Shown here: positions 1-6,797 of the stretch, piece by piece
Layout of the letters: every line of letters begins with the position of its first letter
Numbering within the stretch: position 1 is the stretch's first letter
DNA from: UBA4716 sp002438865
GTDB lineage: Bacteria; Bacillota; Clostridia; UBA1381
DNA: 44,578 bases
Direction of reading: 5' to 3'
Assembly: GCA_937907325.1 (NCBI GenBank)
Contig: CALERO010000042.1
Location: forward strand, 1 to 44,578
Notes under the pieces: model-generated
The model's input: only the letters and a program-made list of their open reading frames with translations
Told to the model about the DNA's origin: nothing
Database searches by the model: none
Made by a program: the position numbers and the translations under genes

Positions 1-1
1 C

Positions 2-73
2 CAGTTCTATCATTTTGAAGATTTGGTAGAACGCTTAAATAAATGTCTCGATGCTAATAGTTATAAGACCTAA
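2..73 (+). CDS. C-terminal end of an unidentified protein, partial at the window start
   Basis: An open frame enters from the left and reads QFYHFEDLVERLNKC, then LDANSYKT and a stop. I do not recognise the protein; the tail would fit a transposase or integrase C-terminus but nothing decides it. The frame crosses the CTAATAG core at 54-60. If the integrase element at 54-6309 is removed in thought, the same frame continues as DANRYKVRIF and stops at 6331. The current last codons therefore appear to be supplied by the inserted element, as is common for elements that use the 3' end of a gene as attachment site. Confidence 0.45.
   Translation, partial: QFYHFEDLVERLNKCLDANSYKT
54..60 (+). other. 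Candidate attL core CTAATAG
   Basis: This 7-bp sequence is identical to 6303-6309 and is about 120 bp outside the left arm-type repeat, mirroring the spacing on the right. Seven bases is a usual crossover length for tyrosine recombinases. Inferred from position and identity only. Confidence 0.5.
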
Positions 74-179
74 TTTATCATCAAAAATTTTGTATCGTAA
101 ATATCGCATAAATACTTGTGTTTTCGTAGTCGTATTGTAAATAACAATCAATATTTCCTAAATATAATTTTTAAATCCA

Positions 180-201
180 TTGTGGTCAAAATTGTGGTCA
201 A
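180..201 (+). repeat. Left arm-type integrase repeat (double TGTGGTCAA)
   Basis: The 22 bp hold two tandem TGTGGTCAA words 12 bp apart and match 6173-6194 exactly in the same orientation. Paired short repeats just inside the ends are typical arm-type binding sites of tyrosine integrases with an N-terminal arm-binding domain. Confidence 0.65.
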
Positions 202-257
202 GATAAAATACCCTCTATTTTCATATGTCAATATATGTACTGTTTGTATTGTTTAGA

Positions 258-302
258 TTGACAAATAGACTTATTTAGTATATACTATGTGTATATACTA
301 AA
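258..302 (+). promoter_or_regulatory. Sigma-A promoter overlapped by a 12-bp palindrome
   Basis: TTGACA at 258-263 and TATACT at 281-286 are 17 bp apart. A perfect inverted repeat with 12-bp arms (274-285 and 291-302, 5-bp centre) covers the -10 box, which suggests a repressor operator. It serves the membrane protein gene at 321; GGAGG at 308-312 is its ribosome binding site. Confidence 0.7.
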
Positions 303-320
303 TGTACGGAGGGTTTATAT

Positions 321-1859
321 ATGAAGAAAAAAAGAGATGATACGTGGGATTATATATGGATTTCTGCTGTTCTGTTTGGAATACCGCTAACTATATCGTG
401 GATAAAAAAATCTATAAATCCAATATCGCCTATTGTTGCTATGATTGGAATTGTTGGAGTTGTTTCCTCTGGGTATTTATTGAGTAAATTTATCAAAGGA
501 CAGATTTCGGGAGAACAACGAAATAAAAGTAAGATAAAATATACGTCTATAGTCTTAGCTGTTTGTGCCGTAATAACTGTAATAGGTATATGTAGCGTTA
601 ATTTCCCTCTCCCCTCATTTTCAGACAGAGAAAATGTCATTAAAAATGTAACCTTAAACGGTATTGATGAAAATTCCGCTCCGCTTGCCGTTTCCGATTT
701 TAAGTTAATAAAAAAAGGTGATACATATACAATTGTTGCAACACTAAAGAAAAACAGCCCAGAGCCGCAAGAGGGGTATTTTGAGTTTAATATATCATTG
801 TTCGATGAAAACGGGAAACGTATTAAATCAGACCATATAAATACTATGCCGACACCCGATAATAATACATATTCTTTACTTAAATACGGAAATGAGGAAT
901 ACCTTGAACACAATATTTATGTCATAGATAAATCAAAGCCTGTCAAAGTCGTATTTTCGGACATTAAAGAGCTTGACAAGACTTATTTTTTAAATTATAT
1001 GTTGGAACAGTCAAAAAGTTATTTAGCAAAGCAAGATACGGAAAAATCAAAAAAATATGCGTTGGAAGTATTAAAGTATGACCCCGAAAATATTGAAGCA
1101 AAAGCACTATCGGGACAAACTGCACTTAATATCTCTACCGCCGAACCAACAACAAACAATGTTATTATCGGCTCTGATAAAGATACTGTACGAAAGCTAT
1201 TTGACGGTTATAAAGAAACTAAATCTATTATGTCAGACAACGCACTTGACTTTGAAAATAATGAATTGCTTATAACCGTATATTTTAACGGCGAGGACAA
1301 GGCAGACGGTGTACTATTTATGCAAAACAGTTTTAACGGTGTAGACACTCTGACGGGCGAGGGGTCATATATAAGCAAGCATTATGATGAGCTTGTAGCT
1401 ATGGCAACAAATGACCCTAACGTTAAAATCGAAACCGACTTGACTAAATATAACAGTCAAGGGGTTAAAAAATATCCTATGGAAATATACATAGGAAACA
1501 TACACGAAAGCCAACCAAAAAGCACAGAAAATACGAACGGTAAAACAGAACCTAAACAGCAATCCAACAATGCAGAAACAAAACCGAAAAGCGAATTTTC
1601 CTATTGTCTGATGAGCGGTATTGTTCAAGGGGTTAAATTATATTCCGCTCCGAATAATGACAGCTATGTAGGTACTATCACATCATTCAGCAATGATATA
1701 TTAGACGAGAGAGGGAAAAAGACTAAAGCTGTTTATATAAGCGGTGGTAAAAATGACGGTTGGTATAAAAGAAGCGAGATAGGACAGCTTTATGTGCGCA
1801 ACGATGACCCTTGCCTACCCTCTGGAAGATACGTAGCGGAAAGTATGGGTGTAGACTAA
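321..1859 (+). CDS. Membrane-anchored protein with large exposed domain, unknown function
   Basis: This 512-residue protein starts at an ATG preceded by GGAGG. Three hydrophobic segments (about residues 10-28, 33-55 and 72-95) anchor it in the membrane. The rest is polar and probably extracytoplasmic. A beta-rich stretch at about 105-220 is followed by a TPR-like helical pair around 225-270 (repeated YLAKQDTEKSKKYALE-type spacing), a linker rich in Asn, Lys and Thr near 395-425, and a C-terminal region that could be an SH3-like fold. I do not recognise a family. It is the first cargo gene of the integrase element and has its own operator-covered promoter, so a lysogenic-conversion or surface role is possible but unproven. 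Confidence 0.7.
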   Translation: MKKKRDDTWDYIWISAVLFGIPLTISWIKKSINPISPIVAMIGIVGVVSSGYLLSKFIKGQISGEQRNKSKIKYTSIVLAVCAVITVIGICSVNFPLPSFSDRENVIKNVTLNGIDENSAPLAVSDFKLIKKGDTYTIVATLKKNSPEPQEGYFEFNISLFDENGKRIKSDHINTMPTPDNNTYSLLKYGNEEYLEHNIYVIDKSKPVKVVFSDIKELDKTYFLNYMLEQSKSYLAKQDTEKSKKYALEVLKYDPENIEAKALSGQTALNISTAEPTTNNVIIGSDKDTVRKLFDGYKETKSIMSDNALDFENNELLITVYFNGEDKADGVLFMQNSFNGVDTLTGEGSYISKHYDELVAMATNDPNVKIETDLTKYNSQGVKKYPMEIYIGNIHESQPKSTENTNGKTEPKQQSNNAETKPKSEFSYCLMSGIVQGVKLYSAPNNDSYVGTITSFSNDILDERGKKTKAVYISGGKNDGWYKRSEIGQLYVRNDDPCLPSGRYVAESMGVD

Positions 1860-1882
1860 TAAAATTTAAAGGAGTTTTTAAT

Positions 1883-2158
1883 ATGGGATTTTTTACGGAA
1901 AAGCAATACAAAAGCACTTGTAAATCTTGCGGACAGGTTTGGTATTATACCAAAAAAGATTTATTTAATGCAAAACAAAATAATAGGTTAAATCAAGCAA
2001 AAAAGGATTTTGGTGCTGGTAGCTTCTTATTGGGTGGCGGTCTTTTATCAATGGCAATAATGGCTTCACCCGAATTACCTACATTTTCTGCATACCAATG
2101 TCCTCGGTGCGGTTCGAGAAACGTTATAAGAGAATTTGACAGAAGAATACTAAAATAA
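1883..2158 (+). CDS. Small zinc-ribbon protein with a hydrophobic middle
   Basis: The ATG at 1883 is chosen because AAAGGAG lies 8 bases before it; an upstream in-frame ATG inside the previous gene has no such site. The product is 91 residues. It has a CxxC pair near the N-terminus (CKSCGQ) and another near the C-terminus (CPRCGS), which together can form one zinc ribbon. A glycine- and leucine-rich segment between them could dip into the membrane. It follows the membrane protein by 23 bp and is probably cotranscribed with it, with a terminator directly after. Function unknown. Confidence 0.65.
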   Translation: MGFFTEKQYKSTCKSCGQVWYYTKKDLFNAKQNNRLNQAKKDFGAGSFLLGGGLLSMAIMASPELPTFSAYQCPRCGSRNVIREFDRRILK

Positions 2159-2172
2159 ATACATATGGTTAG

Positions 2173-2210
2173 AGCATACCAAAGGTTAAACACCTCGGTA
2201 TGCTTTTTCT
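2173..2210 (+). terminator. Rho-independent terminator
   Basis: AGCATACC (2173-2180) pairs with GGTATGCT (2197-2204) and is followed by TTTTTCT. It ends the two-gene cargo unit. Confidence 0.8.
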
Positions 2211-2941
2211 ATATCTAACCCCTGTCCTTGTTTTCCGAAAAATAAAATTTTAATATAAAAGGTATCAGACCGTTAAAGGGTATGAGTAAGCTATACTGTA
2301 TATAAGTCTAATTTGTATATTCGTCTATTGGTATTATTGGTAATACGGCTTCTATGGCTATTTAAAGACATTTTTATTTTACCGCCCTTTTGTTAAAATT
2401 TTTCACTTGTATGTATTATGATACTTATATAATTAAAGATATATATTCTTTGCCGCCCTTAATTTGGCTTGTGAGAGAGAATAATATAAAAATACACGGT
2501 AAAAGTTTTTTATTTACGGAGCGGAAAATTAAGATAGCACACATTTACCTTATAAAAGTTTATAACCTCCTGTTTAAAATTTTATCCTCAGATGTGAGGG
2601 GTCAGCGTGGAAGCTTTCGCTTGTTAATACACGTTTAAAGGTGGGTTGTCACACGTGTATAATTAAATCAGCATACACTAACCAATGACTACATTACAGT
2701 ATATATACTTTTTGTAATATCATATATAGCATAAAATACAAATACCATAAAACAAAACCGCAAAAGCTGTTATACTTCTTTTGAACACTTGTGAGAGCGG
2801 TATATAATATCATTCTCACAATGTATAATATATAAATCTGCTTTATAAACTGTACTGATAAACAAAGTGGTCTGTACTTGTAATATCTTCATAAAACAAT
2901 TCTTTTAGTATAAACTATATGTACAAGGAGTTGTATTTATT
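2211..2941. other. Long AT-rich non-coding stretch inside the integrase element
   Basis: No convincing gene is visible in these 730 bases. There are two weak inverted repeats: ATACACGT/ACGTGTAT (2627-2634 and 2653-2660) and TTGTGAGA/TCTCACAA (2789-2796 and 2814-2821). AAGGAG at about 2924-2929 serves the XRE gene that follows. A decayed gene or regulatory RNA cannot be excluded. Confidence 0.4.
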
Positions 2942-3352
2942 ATGAAGATTAAAAAACATAAAAGCGGACAGACTGACATCAGAAACCGCACACATATTAC
3001 AGAACGTAAACCGCATACAAAAGAAATTGATTTAAAGCTTGACCGCATAGGAAATATAATCAGAGAAGCACGCCTAAATCAAGGCTTGACACAAGAAGAA
3101 TTAGCGGAGCTTGTGGACGTTACACCTGCCTATATCGGGCATATAGAACGCAATCAGCGGAGCTTTTCCCTGCAAACGCTTGTAAAGCTTGTTACAGAGC
3201 TTGACATAGATATGAACTATCTGTTTTCCGAAAGCGTTCCCACAAGCGAAGAACAGATTATTATAGACTTTAAACAGCTTATAAAAGGAAAACCGCTCCA
3301 GACACAAGAAGCGGTTTTAGACATAGTACGCACAGCATTAAAACATCTTTAA
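2942..3352 (+). CDS. XRE-family HTH repressor of the integrase element
   Basis: The protein has 136 residues. A Cro/CI-type helix-turn-helix covers about residues 36-95: IREARLNQGLTQEELAE followed by TPAYIGHIERNQR is the classic pattern. The first 30 residues are very basic, and the last 45 form a helical tail suited to dimerisation. The start follows an AAGGAG site. Its 3' end overlaps the convergent gene at 3349 by four bases. It is the likely switch for the element; candidate operators are the palindromes at 274-302 and 4336-4355. Which one it binds is inference. Confidence 0.85.
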   Translation: MKIKKHKSGQTDIRNRTHITERKPHTKEIDLKLDRIGNIIREARLNQGLTQEELAELVDVTPAYIGHIERNQRSFSLQTLVKLVTELDIDMNYLFSESVPTSEEQIIIDFKQLIKGKPLQTQEAVLDIVRTALKHL

Positions 3353-4281
3353 ATTTTAATTATTTTTTCTAAATATTCATCTTTTGAAAGACTGCCCTTT
3401 ACGGCTTCATCACGTAATGCGGTAGCCTTTTTTATTTGTATATCCAATTCCTCTTTAGTTATTTTTCCCGTCCTTTTCCGTGCATAAAGACGTTTATATG
3501 CCCTTTGATATTCGCCTATAATCGGGTCTTTTAAGGTTTTGTTTTTAAAGCTGTTTACCGCTCCGACTTCTTGACAGGTTTTTGACGTACCCGAAATTTT
3601 ACGGTCGCAGTATTTTTTATTGTAATTTCCCTTTACCGCAAACAGCCTACCGCAGTTTTCGCATTTTCTCACAAATATATTGTATTGCAACATTTTCATA
3701 AATTCAAGGTACAATAACGATGATATATCGGAAGCAATATACTCCTCACACAGCGTTAAATCTTTAGATACCGTATATACAATTTCTGCCTTGCCGTTTA
3801 ATTCGTGAGAATAATTAAGATACCTTTCCAATGGGTTAAACTTCTCGTTTTCGTCCTGCTTTAACAAACAAGCATTAACCGCCGCCCTATATTCTTTTTG
3901 GAGCTTTACAAGGTCAAATATATCAAACAATTTCATATAGTCTATATCGTGAAGAGCGGAATATTCAACCTCATATGCGTATGGGTGTTCGGTAGCTTTT
4001 AAAGCGTCATATAAAGCAAGACGGACATACTTTTCCTCATCTGACATATTGTTATCAATTTTAAGAATGATACCTTTGTAACCTCTGTACCCTCTGCCTG
4101 TCGGTCGGCATTTTCTGATATTTTCAGCTTTAAGTTGTTTAATTATTTCTAATTCTTTTTGGTACGTGCTTAAATCCAATTCCAAAAAATCAAGCAAAAG
4201 AGTACCTATTTCAAATTCCTCGTTTGTTATAGGTAAATACATATGTTTTTTATCTATTGTAATGTATTTGCTTACATTCAT
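3349..4281 (-). CDS. Zinc-finger protein resembling DUF6076
   Basis: The product is 310 residues. A compact cysteine cluster (C207, C210, C225, C236; CENCGRLF and KKYCDRK) is followed by a long basic, helical C-terminus typical of nucleic-acid binding. The layout resembles the family I recall as DUF6076 in Firmicutes; the assignment is from memory and moderately secure. The N-terminal half is of unknown fold. It is transcribed divergently from the xis/int genes through the shared promoter region at 4319-4366. A second, diverged protein of the same layout lies at 13779-14810 in the neighbouring island. Confidence 0.65.
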   Translation of the reverse strand: MNVSKYITIDKKHMYLPITNEEFEIGTLLLDFLELDLSTYQKELEIIKQLKAENIRKCRPTGRGYRGYKGIILKIDNNMSDEEKYVRLALYDALKATEHPYAYEVEYSALHDIDYMKLFDIFDLVKLQKEYRAAVNACLLKQDENEKFNPLERYLNYSHELNGKAEIVYTVSKDLTLCEEYIASDISSLLYLEFMKMLQYNIFVRKCENCGRLFAVKGNYNKKYCDRKISGTSKTCQEVGAVNSFKNKTLKDPIIGEYQRAYKRLYARKRTGKITKEELDIQIKKATALRDEAVKGSLSKDEYLEKIIKI

Positions 4282-4318
4282 TTTACACAGCTCCTTTTAT
4301 CAAATACCTAATTGTATA

Positions 4319-4366
4319 ATTATATTATATATTATACTTGACAAATATGTCAAGTGGTGTTATAAT
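4319..4366. promoter_or_regulatory. Divergent promoters sharing one palindromic operator
   Basis: Plus strand: TTGACA (4338-4343), 17 bp, TATAAT (4361-4366), for xis/int. Minus strand: TTGACA on the complement of 4348-4353, with TATAAT 18 bp further, for the gene ending at 3349. Both -35 boxes lie in the palindrome ACTTGACA-AATA-TGTCAAGT (4336-4355), so one bound dimer could block both directions. Confidence 0.75.
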
Positions 4367-4423
4367 AAATATACAATATATAATATTAAATATATATTAC
4401 CTATATAGAAAGAGGGTGAGTAT

Positions 4424-4633
4424 ATGAAAAGGCGATTAGTAAAAAAGGTTACATCTTTTGAAGCTTTACCGCTTGTTATGACGGTTAAAGATGTTCAAGA
4501 GGTTTTGCGTGTGTCAAAGCCGAACGCATACAGAATAATGGCATTAGACGCATTTCCGAAAATGAAAATCGGAAAACGTGTGTTAGTTGAAAAAGAAGCA
4601 TTTAAAAATTGGCTTGCAAACAACACTTTATAA
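4424..4633 (+). CDS. Excisionase-like small HTH protein
   Basis: This 69-residue basic protein has a winged-helix/MerR-like excisionase fold: MTVKDVQEVLRVSKPNAYRI, then FPKMKIGKRVLVEKEAFKNW, as in the HTH_17/Xis family. Such proteins bend DNA at attachment arms and steer the integrase towards excision. It sits directly upstream of the integrase with a good ribosome site (AGAGGGTG) and is expressed from the operator-controlled promoter at 4338-4366. Confidence 0.8.
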   Translation: MKRRLVKKVTSFEALPLVMTVKDVQEVLRVSKPNAYRIMALDAFPKMKIGKRVLVEKEAFKNWLANNTL

Positions 4634-4677
4634 AAATCATTGCAGAAAGTATTGTTGTATTTAAGGAAGTGTGTATC

Positions 4678-5817
4678 GTGGCAAAGAAAAGAGCTAACGG
4701 AGAGGGAACTATACGGCAGAGAAAAGACGGTCGCTGGGAGGGTCTTTACAGCTTAAATTACAAGCGTAAAAGCGTATATGGCAAAACACAAGATGAGGTA
4801 AGAAAAAAGTTAAATAAGATATTAAATGATATTGACAATCACAGTTATATTGCCAATCCTAATATTTCTTTCGGTGCGTGGCTTGATGAATGGTTAGACG
4901 TATATGTAAAACCGAATGTAAAACTGTCTACATACGGCAGTTATGAACGACAGATAAGATTACATATCAAGCCCGAAATCGGACGAATAAAATTAAAAGA
5001 CCTAACAGCAAATACTCTGCAAAAGCTCCTCAATAAGAAACGAAATGAGGGGCTTTCCGTAAGCTCTGTAAGAGGTGTTTTTAAAGTTATATCCTGTGCA
5101 TATAAAGAAGCATATAAAAATAACTATGTTAAAAGAAATATTTGCGACTTGGTTACACTTCCGAAAGAACAACAACGTGAAATGCGTGTGTTTACATTAG
5201 AGGAACAACAGGCATTACAAGACGCATTAAAAGGCGAAAGGCTTGGTATTGGAGTATTATTATCACTTTACACAGGTATGCGTATAGGTGAGATTTTAGG
5301 GCTTAAATTCAGCGATATTGATTTCAAGGAATGCACCATAACAGTAAGACGTTCTCTGAACAGACTGACACTGTATGATAATTCGGACAAGAAAACGGAT
5401 ATTGTAATAAGTGAGCCTAAAACAAGCAATTCTAACAGGGTTATTCCGCTTCAAGAGTTTTTAATACCATTATTAAAGGAACACAAACAAATGCTTGCTG
5501 TTGAGAAAAAACGTGTATGTCAGCTATACAATGATAATGACTTTGTAATTTGTAATGAATTTGGGAAATGTATAGAACCTCGGACTTATCAAGTTTTTTT
5601 CAAAAATATGTTGGAAAAAGCAAAGATAGAAACAACACATTTTCATACTTTAAGGCATACTTTTGCGACAAGAGCATTAGAATTCGGTTTTGATGTTAAA
5701 GTATTGGCTTCTGTTCTGGGACACGCTAATGCAAGTACAACCTTAAATAAATATGCTCACGCATTGCCAGACCACAAAAAACAATCTATGGAAAAATTAA
5801 GCAGTCTATATATCTAA
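4678..5817 (+). CDS. int: Site-specific tyrosine recombinase (integrase)
   Basis: The GTG at 4678 is preferred: AAGGAAG precedes it, and the first residues (AKKRANGEGTIRQRKDGRWEG) are the usual start of this family. The product is 379 residues. An arm-binding domain (about 1-50) and a SAM-like core-binding domain (about 60-165) precede the catalytic domain. Active-site residues seen are R202 (TGMRIGE), a lysine in the SEPKTSNSNR turn, H323 and R326 (HTLRH), H349 (LGHANA) and nucleophile Y359 (NKYAHA), so it is complete. The right att core is about 490 bp away. It should catalyse integration and excision at CTAATAG. Confidence 0.95.
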   Translation: MAKKRANGEGTIRQRKDGRWEGLYSLNYKRKSVYGKTQDEVRKKLNKILNDIDNHSYIANPNISFGAWLDEWLDVYVKPNVKLSTYGSYERQIRLHIKPEIGRIKLKDLTANTLQKLLNKKRNEGLSVSSVRGVFKVISCAYKEAYKNNYVKRNICDLVTLPKEQQREMRVFTLEEQQALQDALKGERLGIGVLLSLYTGMRIGEILGLKFSDIDFKECTITVRRSLNRLTLYDNSDKKTDIVISEPKTSNSNRVIPLQEFLIPLLKEHKQMLAVEKKRVCQLYNDNDFVICNEFGKCIEPRTYQVFFKNMLEKAKIETTHFHTLRHTFATRALEFGFDVKVLASVLGHANASTTLNKYAHALPDHKKQSMEKLSSLYI

Positions 5818-5836
5818 AAAATAAGGGGTGTTACAA

Positions 5837-6124
5837 ATGAATGATTTTGATAAAGCCGTTTTAAATTTTTTTGCCGACAATGAGCAGTCTGTACTTAAAG
5901 AGTATAGAGCATATGACGGTGAGTATAAAAGCCTATGTGAGAAAAATAAAAAAGTGAGTATTACAATTAAAGAATTATACTCAAAATTAGATAATACGGA
6001 AATTAAAGCCATAGACGAATGGAAAAATATCATATATCAAATAACCGATAAAGAAAAAGATTTTTTGTATCTTCAAGGCTTTAAGGACTGTATCAAATTA
6101 CTACAGCTTATCAAGTTAATATAA
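5837..6124 (+). CDS. Small helical protein downstream of integrase (DUF6809-like)
   Basis: The ATG at 5837 follows AAGGGG; a GTG at 5828 is too close to that site. The product is 95 residues, charged and entirely helical in appearance, ending in FLYLQGFKDCIKLLQLIKLI. The ending and length resemble the small DUF6809-type proteins of Firmicutes mobile elements; the call is tentative. A broken relative with the typical start (MKVIEELWYGNINP) lies at 12786 in the adjacent island. No catalytic motif is visible, so a role in element regulation is only a guess. Confidence 0.55.
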   Translation: MNDFDKAVLNFFADNEQSVLKEYRAYDGEYKSLCEKNKKVSITIKELYSKLDNTEIKAIDEWKNIIYQITDKEKDFLYLQGFKDCIKLLQLIKLI

Positions 6125-6126
6125 AT

Positions 6127-6157
6127 AAAATACCGCTCCGAACAGGGCGGTATTTTG
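6127..6157 (+). terminator. Rho-independent terminator after the int operon
   Basis: AAATACCGC pairs with GCGGTATTT around a short loop and is followed by T residues. It ends the xis-int unit before the right arm-type repeat. Confidence 0.75.
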
Positions 6158-6172
6158 AGTTTTGGGGGTCAG

Positions 6173-6194
6173 TTGTGGTCAAAATTGTGGTCAA
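6173..6194 (+). repeat. Right arm-type integrase repeat (double TGTGGTCAA)
   Basis: Exact copy of 180-201, lying between the terminator after the last element gene and the right core. It marks the right inner end of the integrated element. Confidence 0.65.
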
Positions 6195-6302
6195 ACGGTA
6201 TATTTTAAGGAGAGGTAAAAAAACAAATTCTTTGAAAAATGCTGATAAATACAGGTTTTTTACCCGATTGATAATATAGATAATAAGACATAAATCGTAT
6301 AA

Positions 6303-6309
6303 CTAATAG
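6303..6309 (+). other. Candidate attR core CTAATAG
   Basis: Partner of 54-60. It lies directly before a shared segment (6309-6327) that also occurs downstream of the intact tRNA-Leu at 21601-21619, where it is one arm of the terminator. The element therefore appears to have landed next to the terminator remnant of the broken tRNA-Leu gene. Confidence 0.5.
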
Positions 6310-6335
6310 GTACAAGGTTCGGATTTTCTGATTGT

Positions 6336-6386
6336 TGGTGCACCTGAAAGGACTTGAACCTTCACGTCGGGGACACCAGATCCTAA
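6336..6386 (-). pseudogene. 3' half of a split tRNA-Leu(UAG) gene
   Basis: Read on the minus strand, this starts in the anticodon loop (TTAGGA). It continues with the 3' anticodon strand TCTGG, a long variable arm, a T arm with TTCAAGT loop, acceptor strand CAGGTGC, A73 and encoded CCA. The matching 5' half (acceptor GCACCTG, anticodon strand CCAGA) is 15.45 kb away at 21837-21874. Joined at CCTAA they give a complete tRNA-Leu with perfect acceptor and anticodon stems. One terminator arm (6309-6327) is still present downstream. Confidence 0.9.
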
Positions 6387-6497
6387 TGGTTATATCGCAT
6401 ATGTGAAAGAATTATATTTCTTTTGCATATGCTATTTTTATTAAAATGATAAAAGTGTAATGTGGTTGCAAATATTCCTCGCAAAAAATGTGATAAA

Positions 6498-6797
6498 TTT
6501 CATAATATTCATTGCATTTTATGAAAATATGTGGTATAATAACCTCATAGAAAGTTCGTTTTGAGCCGTATCATACGGCTCGCAAAATGTTATTTTGCCT
6601 ATGAAAACATCGACGGCTGCGTAAAAATGCCCTTGCAAGCAAGCATTTTTACTTATGGTATAATAAATACAACTAATGAATAAAATCCGTTGCCGGATTT
6701 TAAACGTATGTATTTGTTGAACTGGTGTGTAGCAAGCCGATTAGCGGCTTGTACTTATTGTATAATAACATCATAATAAGAATTTGGAGGACCCTCT
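6498..6797 (+). promoter_or_regulatory. Three -10 boxes alternating with stem-loops before the ATPase gene
   Basis: TATAAT occurs at 6535-6540 (with TTGCAT 17 bp upstream and a TG extension), 6659-6664 (TG extension) and 6761-6766. Inverted repeats end 6-9 bp before each: TTTCAT/ATGAAA ending at 6526, GTAAAAATGC/GCATTTTTAC ending at 6652, and CAAGCCG/CGGCTTG ending at 6751. Further hairpins lie at 6563-6581 (GAGCCGTA/TACGGCTC), 6582-6598 and 6681-6702. The rest of 6391-6797 contains no gene. Tandem promoters with attenuator- or operator-like hairpins are the simplest reading. Confidence 0.5.

Larger units (their letters stand above)
54..6309 (+). mobile_element. 6.2-kb integrated element with tyrosine integrase
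   Basis: The boundaries are two copies of CTAATAG (54-60 and 6303-6309) that lie outside two identical 22-bp direct repeats (180-201 and 6173-6194). The similarity extends weakly beyond the core, as CTAATAG-x-TA-x-AAG on both sides. Inside are a membrane protein, a zinc-ribbon protein, an XRE regulator, a DUF6076-like protein, an Xis-like protein, an integrase and a small helical protein. No relaxase, replication or structural genes are visible, so it is a compact integrative element, possibly satellite-like or the remainder of something larger. The arrangement with int next to the right end is typical. Confidence 0.65.

Noticed and set aside
2390..2638. An 82-codon open frame in the gene-poor part of the integrase element.
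   Set aside because: No ribosome binding site, no recognisable motif, AT-driven composition and no promoter; judged non-coding.
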